A stretch of 64,000 nucleotides of DNA from Verrucomicrobiaceae bacterium (lineage in GTDB: Bacteria; Verrucomicrobiota; Verrucomicrobiia; Verrucomicrobiales; Verrucomicrobiaceae), in assembly GCA_016795365.1 (NCBI GenBank), contig JAEUHN010000036.1, positions 157,163 to 221,162 on the forward strand. The letters run 5' to 3'. Every line of letters starts with the position of its first letter. The stretch's first letter is position 1. The notes beneath the pieces were generated by a model. It was not told the DNA's origin, made no database searches, and saw nothing but the letters and a program-made list of their open reading frames with translations. Made by a program: the position numbers and the translations under genes. Of this stretch, positions 1 to 7,579 are shown in pieces.

Positions 1-468
1 CTTCTCGACGCGGCCGTTGAGGATCTGGTCGATGATGTTCTGTGGCTTGGGTTTGCCCTTGGCGTTCTCGGCTTCGAGAAGACCGGCGGCGATGTCGCGT
101 TCCTTGGCCACGAGGGCCTCAGGCACTTCTTCACGACGCACGAACTGTGGCGAGGAAGCTGCGATGTGGAGCATGAGATCCTTGACGAAGTCGCGGAAGA
201 TTTCGTTCTTCGCGACGAAGTCCGTTTCGCAGTTCACTTCGATGATCACACCCACGCGGCCTGGGCCGTGGATGTAGGAGGCGATGACGCCTTCCTTAGT
301 GGCGCGGTCGGCCTTGGAGCCGGCCTTGAGGATGCCCTTCTTGCGGAGGAGCGTCTCAGCCTCTTCGAGGTTGCCGTTGGTTTCAGTGAGGGCCTTCTTG
401 CAGTCCATCATGCCCGCGTTGGTTTTGTCGCGGAGCTGGCGGACGAGTTCAGCAGTGATATCAGCCAT
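1..468 (-). CDS. tsf: Elongation factor Ts, C-terminal part beyond window
   Basis: Translation elongation factor EF-Ts, the nucleotide exchange factor for EF-Tu, acting in the cytoplasm. Starting at the ATG at 468 the minus strand reads an unbroken 156-codon frame to base 1. It begins [20 protein letters not shown], continues MDCKKAL, and has the CETDFVAKN core motif typical of EF-Ts. The UBA-like N-terminal domain (about residues 1-55) is followed by the start of the dimerisation core. The gene is cut by the window edge, so the C-terminal part is not visible. It lies 33 bases after rpsB on the same strand, the usual rpsB-tsf order, so the two are probably co-transcribed. Confidence 0.96.
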   Translation of the reverse strand, partial: MADITAELVRQLRDKTNAGMMDCKKALTETNGNLEEAETLLRKKGILKAGSKADRATKEGVIASYIHGPGRVGVIIEVNCETDFVAKNEIFRDFVKDLMLHIAASSPQFVRREEVPEALVAKERDIAAGLLEAENAKGKPKPQNIIDQILNGRVEK

Positions 469-501
469 GAGTTGGGGAAAAGTGCTTGGGGGTGAGGGGA
501 A

Positions 502-1188
502 TTACTTGGTGCTTTCGACGGCGATGATGATCGGGTCGATCAGCTTCTGGAGGATGATGCGAATCGAGCGGATGGCATCGTCATTGGAAGCGATCGGGTA
601 GTCGATCTTGTCGGGGTCGGCATTGGTATCAACGAGAGCCACGACCGGGATGCGGAGGCGACGGGCTTCATCGACAGCGATGTGCTCGCGAGCGGCATCG
701 ACGACGACGACGGCGTCAGGCTGGCGCTCCATGGCGCGGACGCCCTTGAGGTTGCGCTCCAGCTTGGCCTGCTCGCGGCGCATGGCGGCGAGTTCCTTCT
801 TGCCGATCATCTTGTATTCGGGCTTCTTCTCGATGTTCTCGATGTAGTCCCAGCGAGCGACGCTCTTGCGGATGGTTTCCAGGTTGGTGAGCGTGCCGCC
901 CAGCCAGCGGTGATTGACATAGAACTGGCCGCAGGCTTCGGCAGCTTCGCGCACGGCTTCTTGAGCCTGGCGCTTGCAGCCCACGAAGAGGATGCGTTTG
1001 CCTTTGCGGGCCAGTTCAGCGAGGAACTCGGCGGCGGTATCGATTTGTTTCACCGTCTCGTTGAGGTTCAGAATGTGAATCTGATTCCTGCTTTCGAGGA
1101 TGAAGGGCTTCATTTTCGGGTTCCAACGCTTGGTCTGATGACCGAAGTGGACGCCGGCTTCGACGAGTTCAGCAAGTTGTGCGGACAT
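502..1188 (-). CDS. rpsB: 30S ribosomal protein S2
   Basis: Ribosomal protein S2 of the small subunit. The protein starts [18 protein letters not shown] and contains the conserved stretches [26 protein letters not shown] and [12 protein letters not shown]. From the ATG at 1188 it is 228 residues, a little short for the family because the C-terminal tail is brief. The frame stays open upstream by 26 codons, but those residues do not resemble S2, so the internal ATG is preferred. It is the first gene of the rpsB-tsf pair. Confidence 0.96.
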   Translation of the reverse strand: MSAQLAELVEAGVHFGHQTKRWNPKMKPFILESRNQIHILNLNETVKQIDTAAEFLAELARKGKRILFVGCKRQAQEAVREAAEACGQFYVNHRWLGGTLTNLETIRKSVARWDYIENIEKKPEYKMIGKKELAAMRREQAKLERNLKGVRAMERQPDAVVVVDAAREHIAVDEARRLRIPVVALVDTNADPDKIDYPIASNDDAIRSIRIILQKLIDPIIIAVESTK

Positions 1189-1443
1189 GTAGTGTAGGTA
1201 GCGCTTGTCTTCCGCACGTCCTCCCACCAAGGAAAACGCTCGACTCTCGTCGATCCGGTTGAGCAAGCCAGTTGAGGTTCACACCGGGTTCATCCCAGCG
1301 CCCCGGAAAAGGGGCCGCGAATCTAGGGGCGAAGGCCGATTTGGCAAGTGGAGAAACCGCCACCGTGCAATCGCCATCAGGACAGCGTATCAAAATCAGC
1401 GACCACGAGACGTCGAGCGCGTGACTCCTCCAACGGACCTCGC
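1189..1443. other. Intergenic region upstream of rpsB, no gene recognised
   Basis: This stretch should hold the minus-strand promoter and leader of rpsB-tsf. No convincing coding frame, RNA gene or well-formed terminator was seen. Several frames run through it, but none has a recognisable domain or a believable start. An S2-binding leader structure is possible but was not identified by eye. Confidence 0.4.
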
Positions 1444-1734
1444 TCACGAAAGCACCGCCACCTGTCCATCGCGCCAGTCAAGGCAGCGATTCTTGAGCCC
1501 GCGCTGGCTTTGACGGCTCAGCACCACAGGCACGCTTCCGATCTTGAACATGCAGTCCTCTGGTGCCCGATGTGCCGGCCACCACTCCATTCGCCACCAA
1601 GCTGAGCCTTTGCTCGGTCCCGACGAAGCACGGAGGTATTCGAGCGAAAGCACCTGCTGCGGACCATGCGCGAGACGCGCGATGTAATCCGCAAAAGCAT
1701 TGGTATAAATGACGCCGCAGCGAAGCCGATGCAT
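1444..1734 (-). CDS. Possible small hypothetical protein
   Basis: A minus-strand frame of 96 codons from an ATG at 1734 (or 114 from a TTG at 1788) fills otherwise empty DNA. The product is rich in Trp and Arg, with a segment ADYIARLAHGPQQ and a C-terminal part IGSVPVVLSRQSQRG that looks like ordered protein. No domain was recognised. It lies upstream of rpsB and divergent from the oxidoreductase gene. It may be a real orphan gene, a remnant or a chance frame. Homologues with the same start would settle it. Confidence 0.3.
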   Translation of the reverse strand: MHRLRCGVIYTNAFADYIARLAHGPQQVLSLEYLRASSGPSKGSAWWRMEWWPAHRAPEDCMFKIGSVPVVLSRQSQRGLKNRCLDWRDGQVAVLS

Positions 1735-1843
1735 GGGAGGCAAGGGAGTGAAAGCGGGGATGCTATCGAGCAGGTTGTTCACACGCAAGTCTCCGATTGG
1801 GAATAACTTGCGAATAAGCGCCCCCTGCCGCTACGCTCAGCGC

Positions 1844-2875
1844 ATGAATTCCCGCCGATCCTTCCTCTCCAGCAGCCTTGCCCTCGCTGCCAGCCAAGTA
1901 TTCAGCGCCGAGCGCACGCGGCTCCGCATTGCTCAGATCGGCACCCAGCATGCCCACGCAGCGGGCAAGATGGAAGCCATCCGTCGGCTCTCCGATCTCT
2001 ACGAAGTGGTGGGCCTGGCCGACATCGAAGACTCCAATGCCGAGGTGTATGCCGGTCTGCCGCGAATCGGAGTGGATGAGCTAATGGCGCAGTCCGACCT
2101 CAAGGCGGTCGTCGTCGAGACCCGGCTTGAGGACTCGTGTAGCACCGCCTTGAAAGCCATCCAGGCGGGCAAGCACGTCCATCTCGACAAGCCGGGAGCC
2201 GTGAATCACGCCGAGTTCGCCGCGATGCGAACCACAGCAGAGCAACGTGGCCTCACCGTCCAGATGGGCTACATGCTGCGCTACAACCCCGCCTTCATTG
2301 CCCTCATGGAAGCCGCCCGCGAAGGCTGGCTGGGCGAAATCACCGAAATCGACGCCATGATGGGCAAGCTCGCCGATCCCGGCACCCGGCAGAAGATCGG
2401 AGCCCTCCAGGGCGGAGGCTTTTTCGAACTCGCCTGCCACATGCTCGACATCGTGATCACCCTCCTCGGCAAACCCAAGAGCGTTCACGCCTTCTCCACA
2501 CCCACTGGCACCGACGGCGTCAAAGACAACCAGCTTGCCGTGCTCGAGTTCGCCAAAGCCACGGCCACGCTCCGCTGCAATCATGCCGATCCCTTTGGTG
2601 GCCCACGGCGCAGGTTCCAGGTCACCGGCACCCAGGGCAGCATCGAGATCCAGCCCATGGAGTCCGGTCAATTCGTTGCTCGCTTCACCAGAGCCTGCGG
2701 CCCTTACAAGAAAGGCGAGCAAATGGTGAAACTCGACGTGCCCAAGGGCCGCTACGACGGCGAATTCATCGATTTGGCCAAAGTCATCCGCGGTGAGAAG
2801 ATGCTGGCCTGGAGCGCCGCGCACGACATCCTCGTGCATCAAACCCTGCTGCAGGCCTCAGGGATTGCCTCGTGA
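1844..2875 (+). CDS. Secreted Gfo/Idh/MocA family oxidoreductase
   Basis: NAD(P)-dependent oxidoreductase of the Gfo/Idh/MocA family, 343 residues. The ATG at 1844 gives a twin-arginine-like leader (MNSRRSFLSSSLALAAS), so the enzyme is probably exported with its cofactor bound, as in many PVC-group members. A Rossmann fold follows from about residue 24 (LRIAQIGT). The family motif appears as HLDKPGA, with Asp where Glu is usual (EKP). The C-terminal substrate domain includes the GGGFFELACHMLDI region. The frame is open 45 codons upstream, but that part looks non-coding. Substrate is unknown; sugars or polyols are typical. Confidence 0.85.
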   Translation: MNSRRSFLSSSLALAASQVFSAERTRLRIAQIGTQHAHAAGKMEAIRRLSDLYEVVGLADIEDSNAEVYAGLPRIGVDELMAQSDLKAVVVETRLEDSCSTALKAIQAGKHVHLDKPGAVNHAEFAAMRTTAEQRGLTVQMGYMLRYNPAFIALMEAAREGWLGEITEIDAMMGKLADPGTRQKIGALQGGGFFELACHMLDIVITLLGKPKSVHAFSTPTGTDGVKDNQLAVLEFAKATATLRCNHADPFGGPRRRFQVTGTQGSIEIQPMESGQFVARFTRACGPYKKGEQMVKLDVPKGRYDGEFIDLAKVIRGEKMLAWSAAHDILVHQTLLQASGIAS

Positions 2876-2953
2876 AGGATTTCTCGATGCACTATTGTCA
2901 TTTGGGCCGGACGCCCTCATCATAGCCGCCAGCCCACGTCCTCCTCCCACCCT

Positions 2954-3442
2954 ATGGAATCGCACGAAGTTCTTCGCCAGGCGCTTGAGAACGCCAGTCC
3001 CAAGGAAATTGCCGCCGAGATCGGCGTCTCGCTCTCCTTGGTTTACAAGTGGGCCCAGTCCCAGGATCAGGGCAGCGGCACCGTCAATCCGCTCGACCGC
3101 GTGCTTCAGATTTACCGTGTCTCGCGCGACGACACCGTGATCCAATGGATCTGCCGTCAGGCTGGAGGCTTCTTCGTCAAAAACCCGCGAGCAGAAAAAG
3201 GCACCTTCGATCTCATGCCTGCCACCCAGGCCATCGTGCAACAGTTCGCCGAAATGCTCACCGCCATCAGCAAGTCCGCCGCCGATCACACCATCACTGA
3301 CAAGGAAGCCAAGGAAATCCGCCGCGAATGGGATGAACTCAAGCGCTTCGCCGAAGGCTTTGTCCGTTGCTGCGAGAACGGCGATTTTGATAAGATGGAG
3401 CAACTCAGCCGAGAGGTTCGGTCACACCACAAAGAGGTCTGA
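2954..3442 (+). CDS. Phage CII/CP76-like regulatory protein
   Basis: A 162-residue protein resembling the phage regulatory CII (CP76) family. Residues 15-35 (SPKEIAAEIGVSLSLVYKWA) form a helix-turn-helix. After it come a middle segment, IQWICRQAGGFFVKNP, and a long helical C-terminal half rich in charged residues that may mediate oligomerisation. No other phage genes are nearby, so it appears to be a domesticated regulator, not part of a prophage. Its target is unknown. It converges with the lipoprotein gene downstream. Confidence 0.7.
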   Translation: MESHEVLRQALENASPKEIAAEIGVSLSLVYKWAQSQDQGSGTVNPLDRVLQIYRVSRDDTVIQWICRQAGGFFVKNPRAEKGTFDLMPATQAIVQQFAEMLTAISKSAADHTITDKEAKEIRREWDELKRFAEGFVRCCENGDFDKMEQLSREVRSHHKEV

Positions 3443-3469
3443 CCGAGAATTCGCGCCATGGAGATCGCC

Positions 3470-3763
3470 TCACTCGTAGGCCGCGCGATTCATCGCTCCT
3501 GGGAACTCGCTAGGCTTACTGCCAACGCTGCCTGAGGAGAGTGCAAAGCCATCGCGAATCTCCAGCGTCTCAGAGAACGTTTCATACGGCCTCTCCGCAA
3601 CCAAGTAGCGCCGTGTCAGGAACTCCTTACCTGCGAATTGCGTGCGCTCTTCGTTGAGCAGCTGAAACCGCGGTCTCTCCGAACCCCAGCGTGCAACCAA
3701 CGAACAACTCGGCAGCAAGGTCACGATCACAACAGCCAGGGACAACGAATGGATTGTTTTCAT
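3470..3763 (-). CDS. Small putative lipoprotein
   Basis: A 97-residue protein starting MKTIHSLSLAVVIVTLLPSC, a type II signal peptide with the lipobox LPSC (lipidated Cys at about residue 20). The mature part of about 77 residues has no domain I recognise. The frame continues upstream for 34 codons, but the signal peptide fixes the start at 3763, or at an ATG three codons earlier. Possibly anchored to the outer membrane. Function unknown. Confidence 0.6.
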   Translation of the reverse strand: MKTIHSLSLAVVIVTLLPSCSLVARWGSERPRFQLLNEERTQFAGKEFLTRRYLVAERPYETFSETLEIRDGFALSSGSVGSKPSEFPGAMNRAAYE

Positions 3764-4163
3764 CAGGGCCATGCTACGAGACCGCCAAGCTCCTTCGCAA
3801 TAGCCTCGTAGCTCCTGCACAAGAAAGTCTCCGCTCGCCGATGAAAGACATCGAAAACGGCCCAAAAGGCTGGCCGATCACGATGGTTCCGATCGTGACG
3901 GCCAGAGAGCAGATGGAAAGTGACCGCGACGGATCAATTGGCTCAGAAACGTGAGTGCCCAATCGGTTGGGGTGTGAAGTGAACAGTGATCCCATGGGTT
4001 GGTATGTGGATCAAAGATGGTTCAGAACCACTGAGTCTCGGGCCCGATAAAATAGGGAACTCACTGATAGGCCCAATAAGGTCAAAACCTCTTAAAAACA
4101 GTTGGACACGGCAGCTTGTTCTATGAATATTCACAAATACAACGTTTTTCATATTTGAAACCC
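3764..4163. other. Gene-free region before the carrier-protein cluster
   Basis: No protein frame with convincing features was seen in these 400 bases. The right part (about 4080-4163) is AT-rich compared with its surroundings and is the likely promoter region of the downstream cluster. Confidence 0.5.
4116..4143 (+). promoter_or_regulatory. Candidate promoter with palindrome upstream of carrier-protein gene
   Basis: A TTGTTC box at 4116-4121 and a TACAAC box at 4138-4143, 16 bases apart, resemble sigma-70 -35 and -10 elements and lie 20 bases before the ATG at 4164. Between them is the perfect 10-base palindrome TGAATATTCA (4124-4133), which could be an operator. The call rests on inspection only. 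Confidence 0.3.
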
Positions 4164-4418
4164 ATGAGTGATACCGAACAGACAGCTCTCGTTCCCGAAA
4201 TTCGGGGCATCCTTTCCCAGCACGGACGCATGCCCGTCGAGCAGCTTCAGGAGGGCGATGATCTCTACAACGCCGGCCTCACATCGCTGGCGACTGTTGC
4301 CGTCATGCTGGCGCTGGAGGACAAGTTCAATGTCGAGTTTCCCGACACCATGATTGGGCGTCGCACCTTCAAGAGCATCGAGTCCATCGCAGACGCGATT
4401 CGGCAGCTCGCTGCCTAG
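4164..4418 (+). CDS. Acyl carrier protein-like (aminoacyl carrier protein)
   Basis: An 84-residue carrier protein. It has the four-helix carrier signature with the phosphopantetheine attachment site in NAGLTSLATV, Ser41 being the predicted modified residue (the common DSL motif reads TSL here). The downstream tRNA-synthetase-like ligase suggests it carries an amino acid as a thioester, as shown for Bradyrhizobium aminoacyl carrier proteins. The frame is open 16 codons upstream, but MSDTEQTALVPEIRGIL is the natural start. It is the first gene of the cluster, 65 bases before the acyl-CoA dehydrogenase-like gene. Confidence 0.88.
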   Translation: MSDTEQTALVPEIRGILSQHGRMPVEQLQEGDDLYNAGLTSLATVAVMLALEDKFNVEFPDTMIGRRTFKSIESIADAIRQLAA

Positions 4419-4483
4419 TCCCTCCTCACGGTCGCAGGACCGCGTCCTGGCATTGCCTCAAACCCCTACGCTCAAAACGTCCC

Positions 4484-5665
4484 GTGACCGCCCTACTCAG
4501 CACCGAGATCGACTTCGATCAGCTCCTTCAGAAAGTCCATGCCATTGGCAAATCCGTGTTGCGTGTCCATGCAGCGGATGTTGATGCCAAGGCACGGTTC
4601 CCCGTCGAGTCCATCAATGCTATGCGTGGGCTCCGCTTGCTCAGTGCTTACGTCCCTGAGTCGTATGGCGGCCTGGGACTGTCGGTGACCCAGGTGGCAA
4701 AGGTATGCGAGGCGCTCGGGCAATACTGTGGATCGTCCGCGATGATCTATGCGATGCACATGATCCAGGTGGCTTGCGTGGTGCATCATGCGCAGTCATC
4801 GGACTACTTTCGAGATTACCTCGGCGAGCTGGTCACTGATCAGCGCCTCATGGCGTCTGCTACCACAGAGATCGGCACAGGAGGCGATCTACGATCCAGC
4901 ATCTGCGCCCTCGAGACCACCGGCGACGAATTCATTGTCACCAAGCAGGCGCCCGTCATCTCCTATGGTGAAGACGCGGACGATCTCTTGCTCACATGCC
5001 GACAGTCTGCGGACGCGCCAGCCGACCTCCAGGCTCACGTCATGCTTCGCAAAGGAGAATACACCACGGAGGCGCTCTCGAACTGGGACACGCTCGGCTT
5101 CCGTGGCACATGCAGCTCCGGTTTCACGGTGAAAGCGAGCGGCCATGTGCAGCAGATCCTTCCCGAAACCTTTAGCAAAATCCTCAGCCAGACGATGCAT
5201 CCCTCGGCGCACATCTGGTGGAGCGCCCTCTGGGCAGGCATCGCCACAGATGCGGTCAATCTCGCCCGCGCCTTCGTGCGTGCAGAGGCACGGAAAACAC
5301 CCGGCGAAACACCCATCTCGGCCATTCGCCTTGGAGAGGTCGATCTGATGCTGCAAGAGATGCGTCACAACATGACCGCACACGCCAGGGACTATCAGGA
5401 ACGTCTGAGCAGTGAGAACCCTGATGCGTGCGAGGAATTCGGATTCGCGATTCGCACCAACAACCTCAAGCTCTCATCCTCAGCGAAGCTCGTGGACATC
5501 GTCGGTCGTGCGATGCTGATCTGCGGGATCTCGGGCTATCGCAATGATTCCAAGTTCAGCCTCGCGCGTCATCTCCGCGATGCCTACGGCGCTCAGTTGA
5601 TGGTGAACAACGACCGGATTCTAAAGCTCAACGCCACCATGCTGATGATTCACCGGGAAGCATAG
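4484..5665 (+). CDS. Acyl-CoA dehydrogenase family flavoprotein
   Basis: A 393-residue acyl-CoA dehydrogenase homologue starting at a GTG (4484). The N-terminal helical domain carries YVPESYGGLGLS, the middle beta domain MASATTEIGTGGDL with the FAD-binding region, and the C-terminal helical domain ICGISGYRNDSKFSLARHLRDA. I could not place the usual catalytic Glu with confidence. In this setting the substrate is likely a carrier-bound acyl or aminoacyl group, or the protein has a binding role; both are inferences. It ends four bases before the ligase ATG, so co-translation is likely. Confidence 0.87.
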   Translation: MTALLSTEIDFDQLLQKVHAIGKSVLRVHAADVDAKARFPVESINAMRGLRLLSAYVPESYGGLGLSVTQVAKVCEALGQYCGSSAMIYAMHMIQVACVVHHAQSSDYFRDYLGELVTDQRLMASATTEIGTGGDLRSSICALETTGDEFIVTKQAPVISYGEDADDLLLTCRQSADAPADLQAHVMLRKGEYTTEALSNWDTLGFRGTCSSGFTVKASGHVQQILPETFSKILSQTMHPSAHIWWSALWAGIATDAVNLARAFVRAEARKTPGETPISAIRLGEVDLMLQEMRHNMTAHARDYQERLSSENPDACEEFGFAIRTNNLKLSSSAKLVDIVGRAMLICGISGYRNDSKFSLARHLRDAYGAQLMVNNDRILKLNATMLMIHREA

Positions 5666-5669
5666 AACC

Positions 5670-6605
5670 ATGATCTGCAATTCCACCACCGCTCTGCCCC
5701 TCACGGCCGCCTACCAAGCCTTTCTCGACCAGCTGACAGAGGCCGGGCTCTTCATTCCCCAGGGCGTGCAGGGCGTCTATGGATTCAGTGGTGCCTTCGA
5801 GGATGTGCTCCAGGCCTTTGACCGCTTCACGATGCGACGCTCAGCCCACATCCCATCGGAGCCCATGCATTTTCCCGGCGTGCTCAGTCGTGAGGTGTAT
5901 TTGAAGACTTCACACATCGAAAACTTCCCCGACCTGATGGGCTCTGTCCACAGCTTCGTGGGACGTGAGCGCGAACATGCCGGCATGCTGGCCAAGCGGC
6001 AGCAAGGCGAGGAATGGACCCAGGACCTTTCGCCAAGCCAGTTGATGCTCACTCCGGCCGGATGCTATCAGTTGTATCCGACTGCGACCGGCACACTCAC
6101 CGAACAGGGAAGAACGGTCAAACTTGTGTCGTCGGTGTTCCGACACGAGCCCTCGGTCGATCCCTGCCGCATGCAAGTCTTCCGCATGAGAGAATACGTG
6201 CGCATTGGCACGCCCGACCAAGCTCTCGAGCACCGGCGGCAATGGCTCGCGCTGGGCAAGGACATCCTCACCGAATTAGGTCTCGGCGTCGAAGTCGTTC
6301 TGGCGAATGATCCCTTCTTCGGCCGTGGCGGGCGCGTCATGGCGGCCTCGCAGAAGGAGCAGGACTTGAAGCACGAGTTCACCATCGCGGTGGCAACCTC
6401 TGAGAAACCCACGGCCATTGGATCGACCAACTGCCACATGGACTACTTCGGCAAAACCTTCGACATCAAGACACCCGACGGTGCCACCGCCCACTCGGCG
6501 TGCATCGGGTTCGGCCTTGAGCGCGTGACGCTTGCCCTCTTCAAGCATCACGGGCTGGACCCGGATCACTGGCCGCAGGAGGTGAAGAACGCCCTGGCTC
6601 TATGA
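5670..6605 (+). CDS. Amino acid:[carrier protein] ligase, class II synthetase-like
   Basis: A 311-residue homologue of the catalytic core of atypical (methanogen-type) seryl-tRNA synthetases without a tRNA-binding domain. Characterised homologues in Bradyrhizobium activate small amino acids with ATP and load them on a carrier protein. Class II motif 2 is visible as VFRHEPS...FRMREYVRIG and motif 3 as GFGLERVTLALF. Cys132, Glu175 and Cys255 sit where the atypical SerRS group binds its active-site zinc. Amino-acid specificity (Gly or Ala is usual) cannot be read by eye. The stop overlaps the next ATG (ATGA at 6602). Confidence 0.9.
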   Translation: MICNSTTALPLTAAYQAFLDQLTEAGLFIPQGVQGVYGFSGAFEDVLQAFDRFTMRRSAHIPSEPMHFPGVLSREVYLKTSHIENFPDLMGSVHSFVGREREHAGMLAKRQQGEEWTQDLSPSQLMLTPAGCYQLYPTATGTLTEQGRTVKLVSSVFRHEPSVDPCRMQVFRMREYVRIGTPDQALEHRRQWLALGKDILTELGLGVEVVLANDPFFGRGGRVMAASQKEQDLKHEFTIAVATSEKPTAIGSTNCHMDYFGKTFDIKTPDGATAHSACIGFGLERVTLALFKHHGLDPDHWPQEVKNALAL

Positions 6606-7579
6606 TGCGGCAGCTCATCGCCCTCGACCCGAAGAACTACTCACGGCATCGTCTCCATGAGCAAGAACGCGATTGGGCAGAGACCAACTGCTACGTCGAT
6701 GTGTGGATCGAATTGCTGCACTCCTTGGGCCTCGATCCCATCGCGGCTCTTCCTTTTACGCTTGCCATCGACTTCGAAGGCGATCAGTGGACCTTCTTCA
6801 AGTATCCGCCTGAAGACCTCTTCGATCTCTACTCGCTCGACGTTCTTGAGCTGGCCATCTGGCGTCCGGTGCCTTTGCACATCGAGGAGCAGCTCTCGCT
6901 AGGCCGCCCCGTGCTCGTGGAGCTGGACTCCATGTTTCTGCCGGACACCGCAGGCAGTGCCTATCAACTCGACCATGTCAAAACCACGGTGGGCGTGGTG
7001 GAAATCGACATTGAAAATCAGCGCCTCGGCTACTTCCACGGGCAGGGCTATTACCACCTGCACGGCGATGACTTTGCCAACGTCTTCCACACGCGTGGTG
7101 AACGAAACCCAGCCATTCTCTCGCCTTACTGCGAGATCGTCAAACGCCGTTCCGCTGCGCCCTTGCAGGGTGAGGAACTGCTCCGAGCATCGCTTCGCCT
7201 CCTGACCAAGCACTTGCAGCGGCTGCCGCAGACCAATCCCTTCGAGAAGTTCAAGGCTCGCTTCGAAGCAGATCTCCAGTGGCTGGCGAATGAACCACTG
7301 ACCACCTTCCACCAATACTCGTTCGCCACGCTGCGGCAGTTTGGATCCTGCTACGAAGTGGCTGGAGCTTACCTCGGTTGGTTGCAGGGCCGGGGCATCG
7401 CCGGCCTGGAGCAGCCGATCGCGGCCATGCGCGCGCTTTCAACAAGTGCGAAGACCATGCAATTCCAACTCGCTCGCGCCATGGCGCGAAAGAAGCCCAT
7501 CGACCTCCAGCCCTTCGATCAAATGGCCGAGCACTGGTGCAGCGCCATCCAGCGCCTGAAGGATCAGTTTTCGCCGTGA
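6602..7579 (+). CDS. DUF1839 family protein, possible aminoacyl transferase
   Basis: A 325-residue DUF1839 protein; the family recurs beside amino acid:carrier-protein ligases. The N-terminal region has an invariant-looking Cys30 in ETNCYVDVW. Later comes GRPVLVELDSMFLPD (Asp109), then Asp124-His125 before a beta strand, and GYYHLHGDDF. This order (early Cys, GxPVLVxxD, then His) matches the cysteine-peptidase-like fold of BtrH, which transfers an acyl group from a carrier protein to an aminoglycoside in butirosin synthesis. I infer a transferase acting on the aminoacyl carrier protein; not proven. It overlaps both neighbours by four bases (ATGA, GTGA). Confidence 0.8.
   Translation: MMRQLIALDPKNYSRHRLHEQERDWAETNCYVDVWIELLHSLGLDPIAALPFTLAIDFEGDQWTFFKYPPEDLFDLYSLDVLELAIWRPVPLHIEEQLSLGRPVLVELDSMFLPDTAGSAYQLDHVKTTVGVVEIDIENQRLGYFHGQGYYHLHGDDFANVFHTRGERNPAILSPYCEIVKRRSAAPLQGEELLRASLRLLTKHLQRLPQTNPFEKFKARFEADLQWLANEPLTTFHQYSFATLRQFGSCYEVAGAYLGWLQGRGIAGLEQPIAAMRALSTSAKTMQFQLARAMARKKPIDLQPFDQMAEHWCSAIQRLKDQFSP

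Noticed and set aside
3866-4163. Short overlapping frames in the 3.9-4.1 kb gap as genes
   Set aside because: All are under 90 codons, overlap one another on both strands, and lack a domain, signal peptide or ribosome site.
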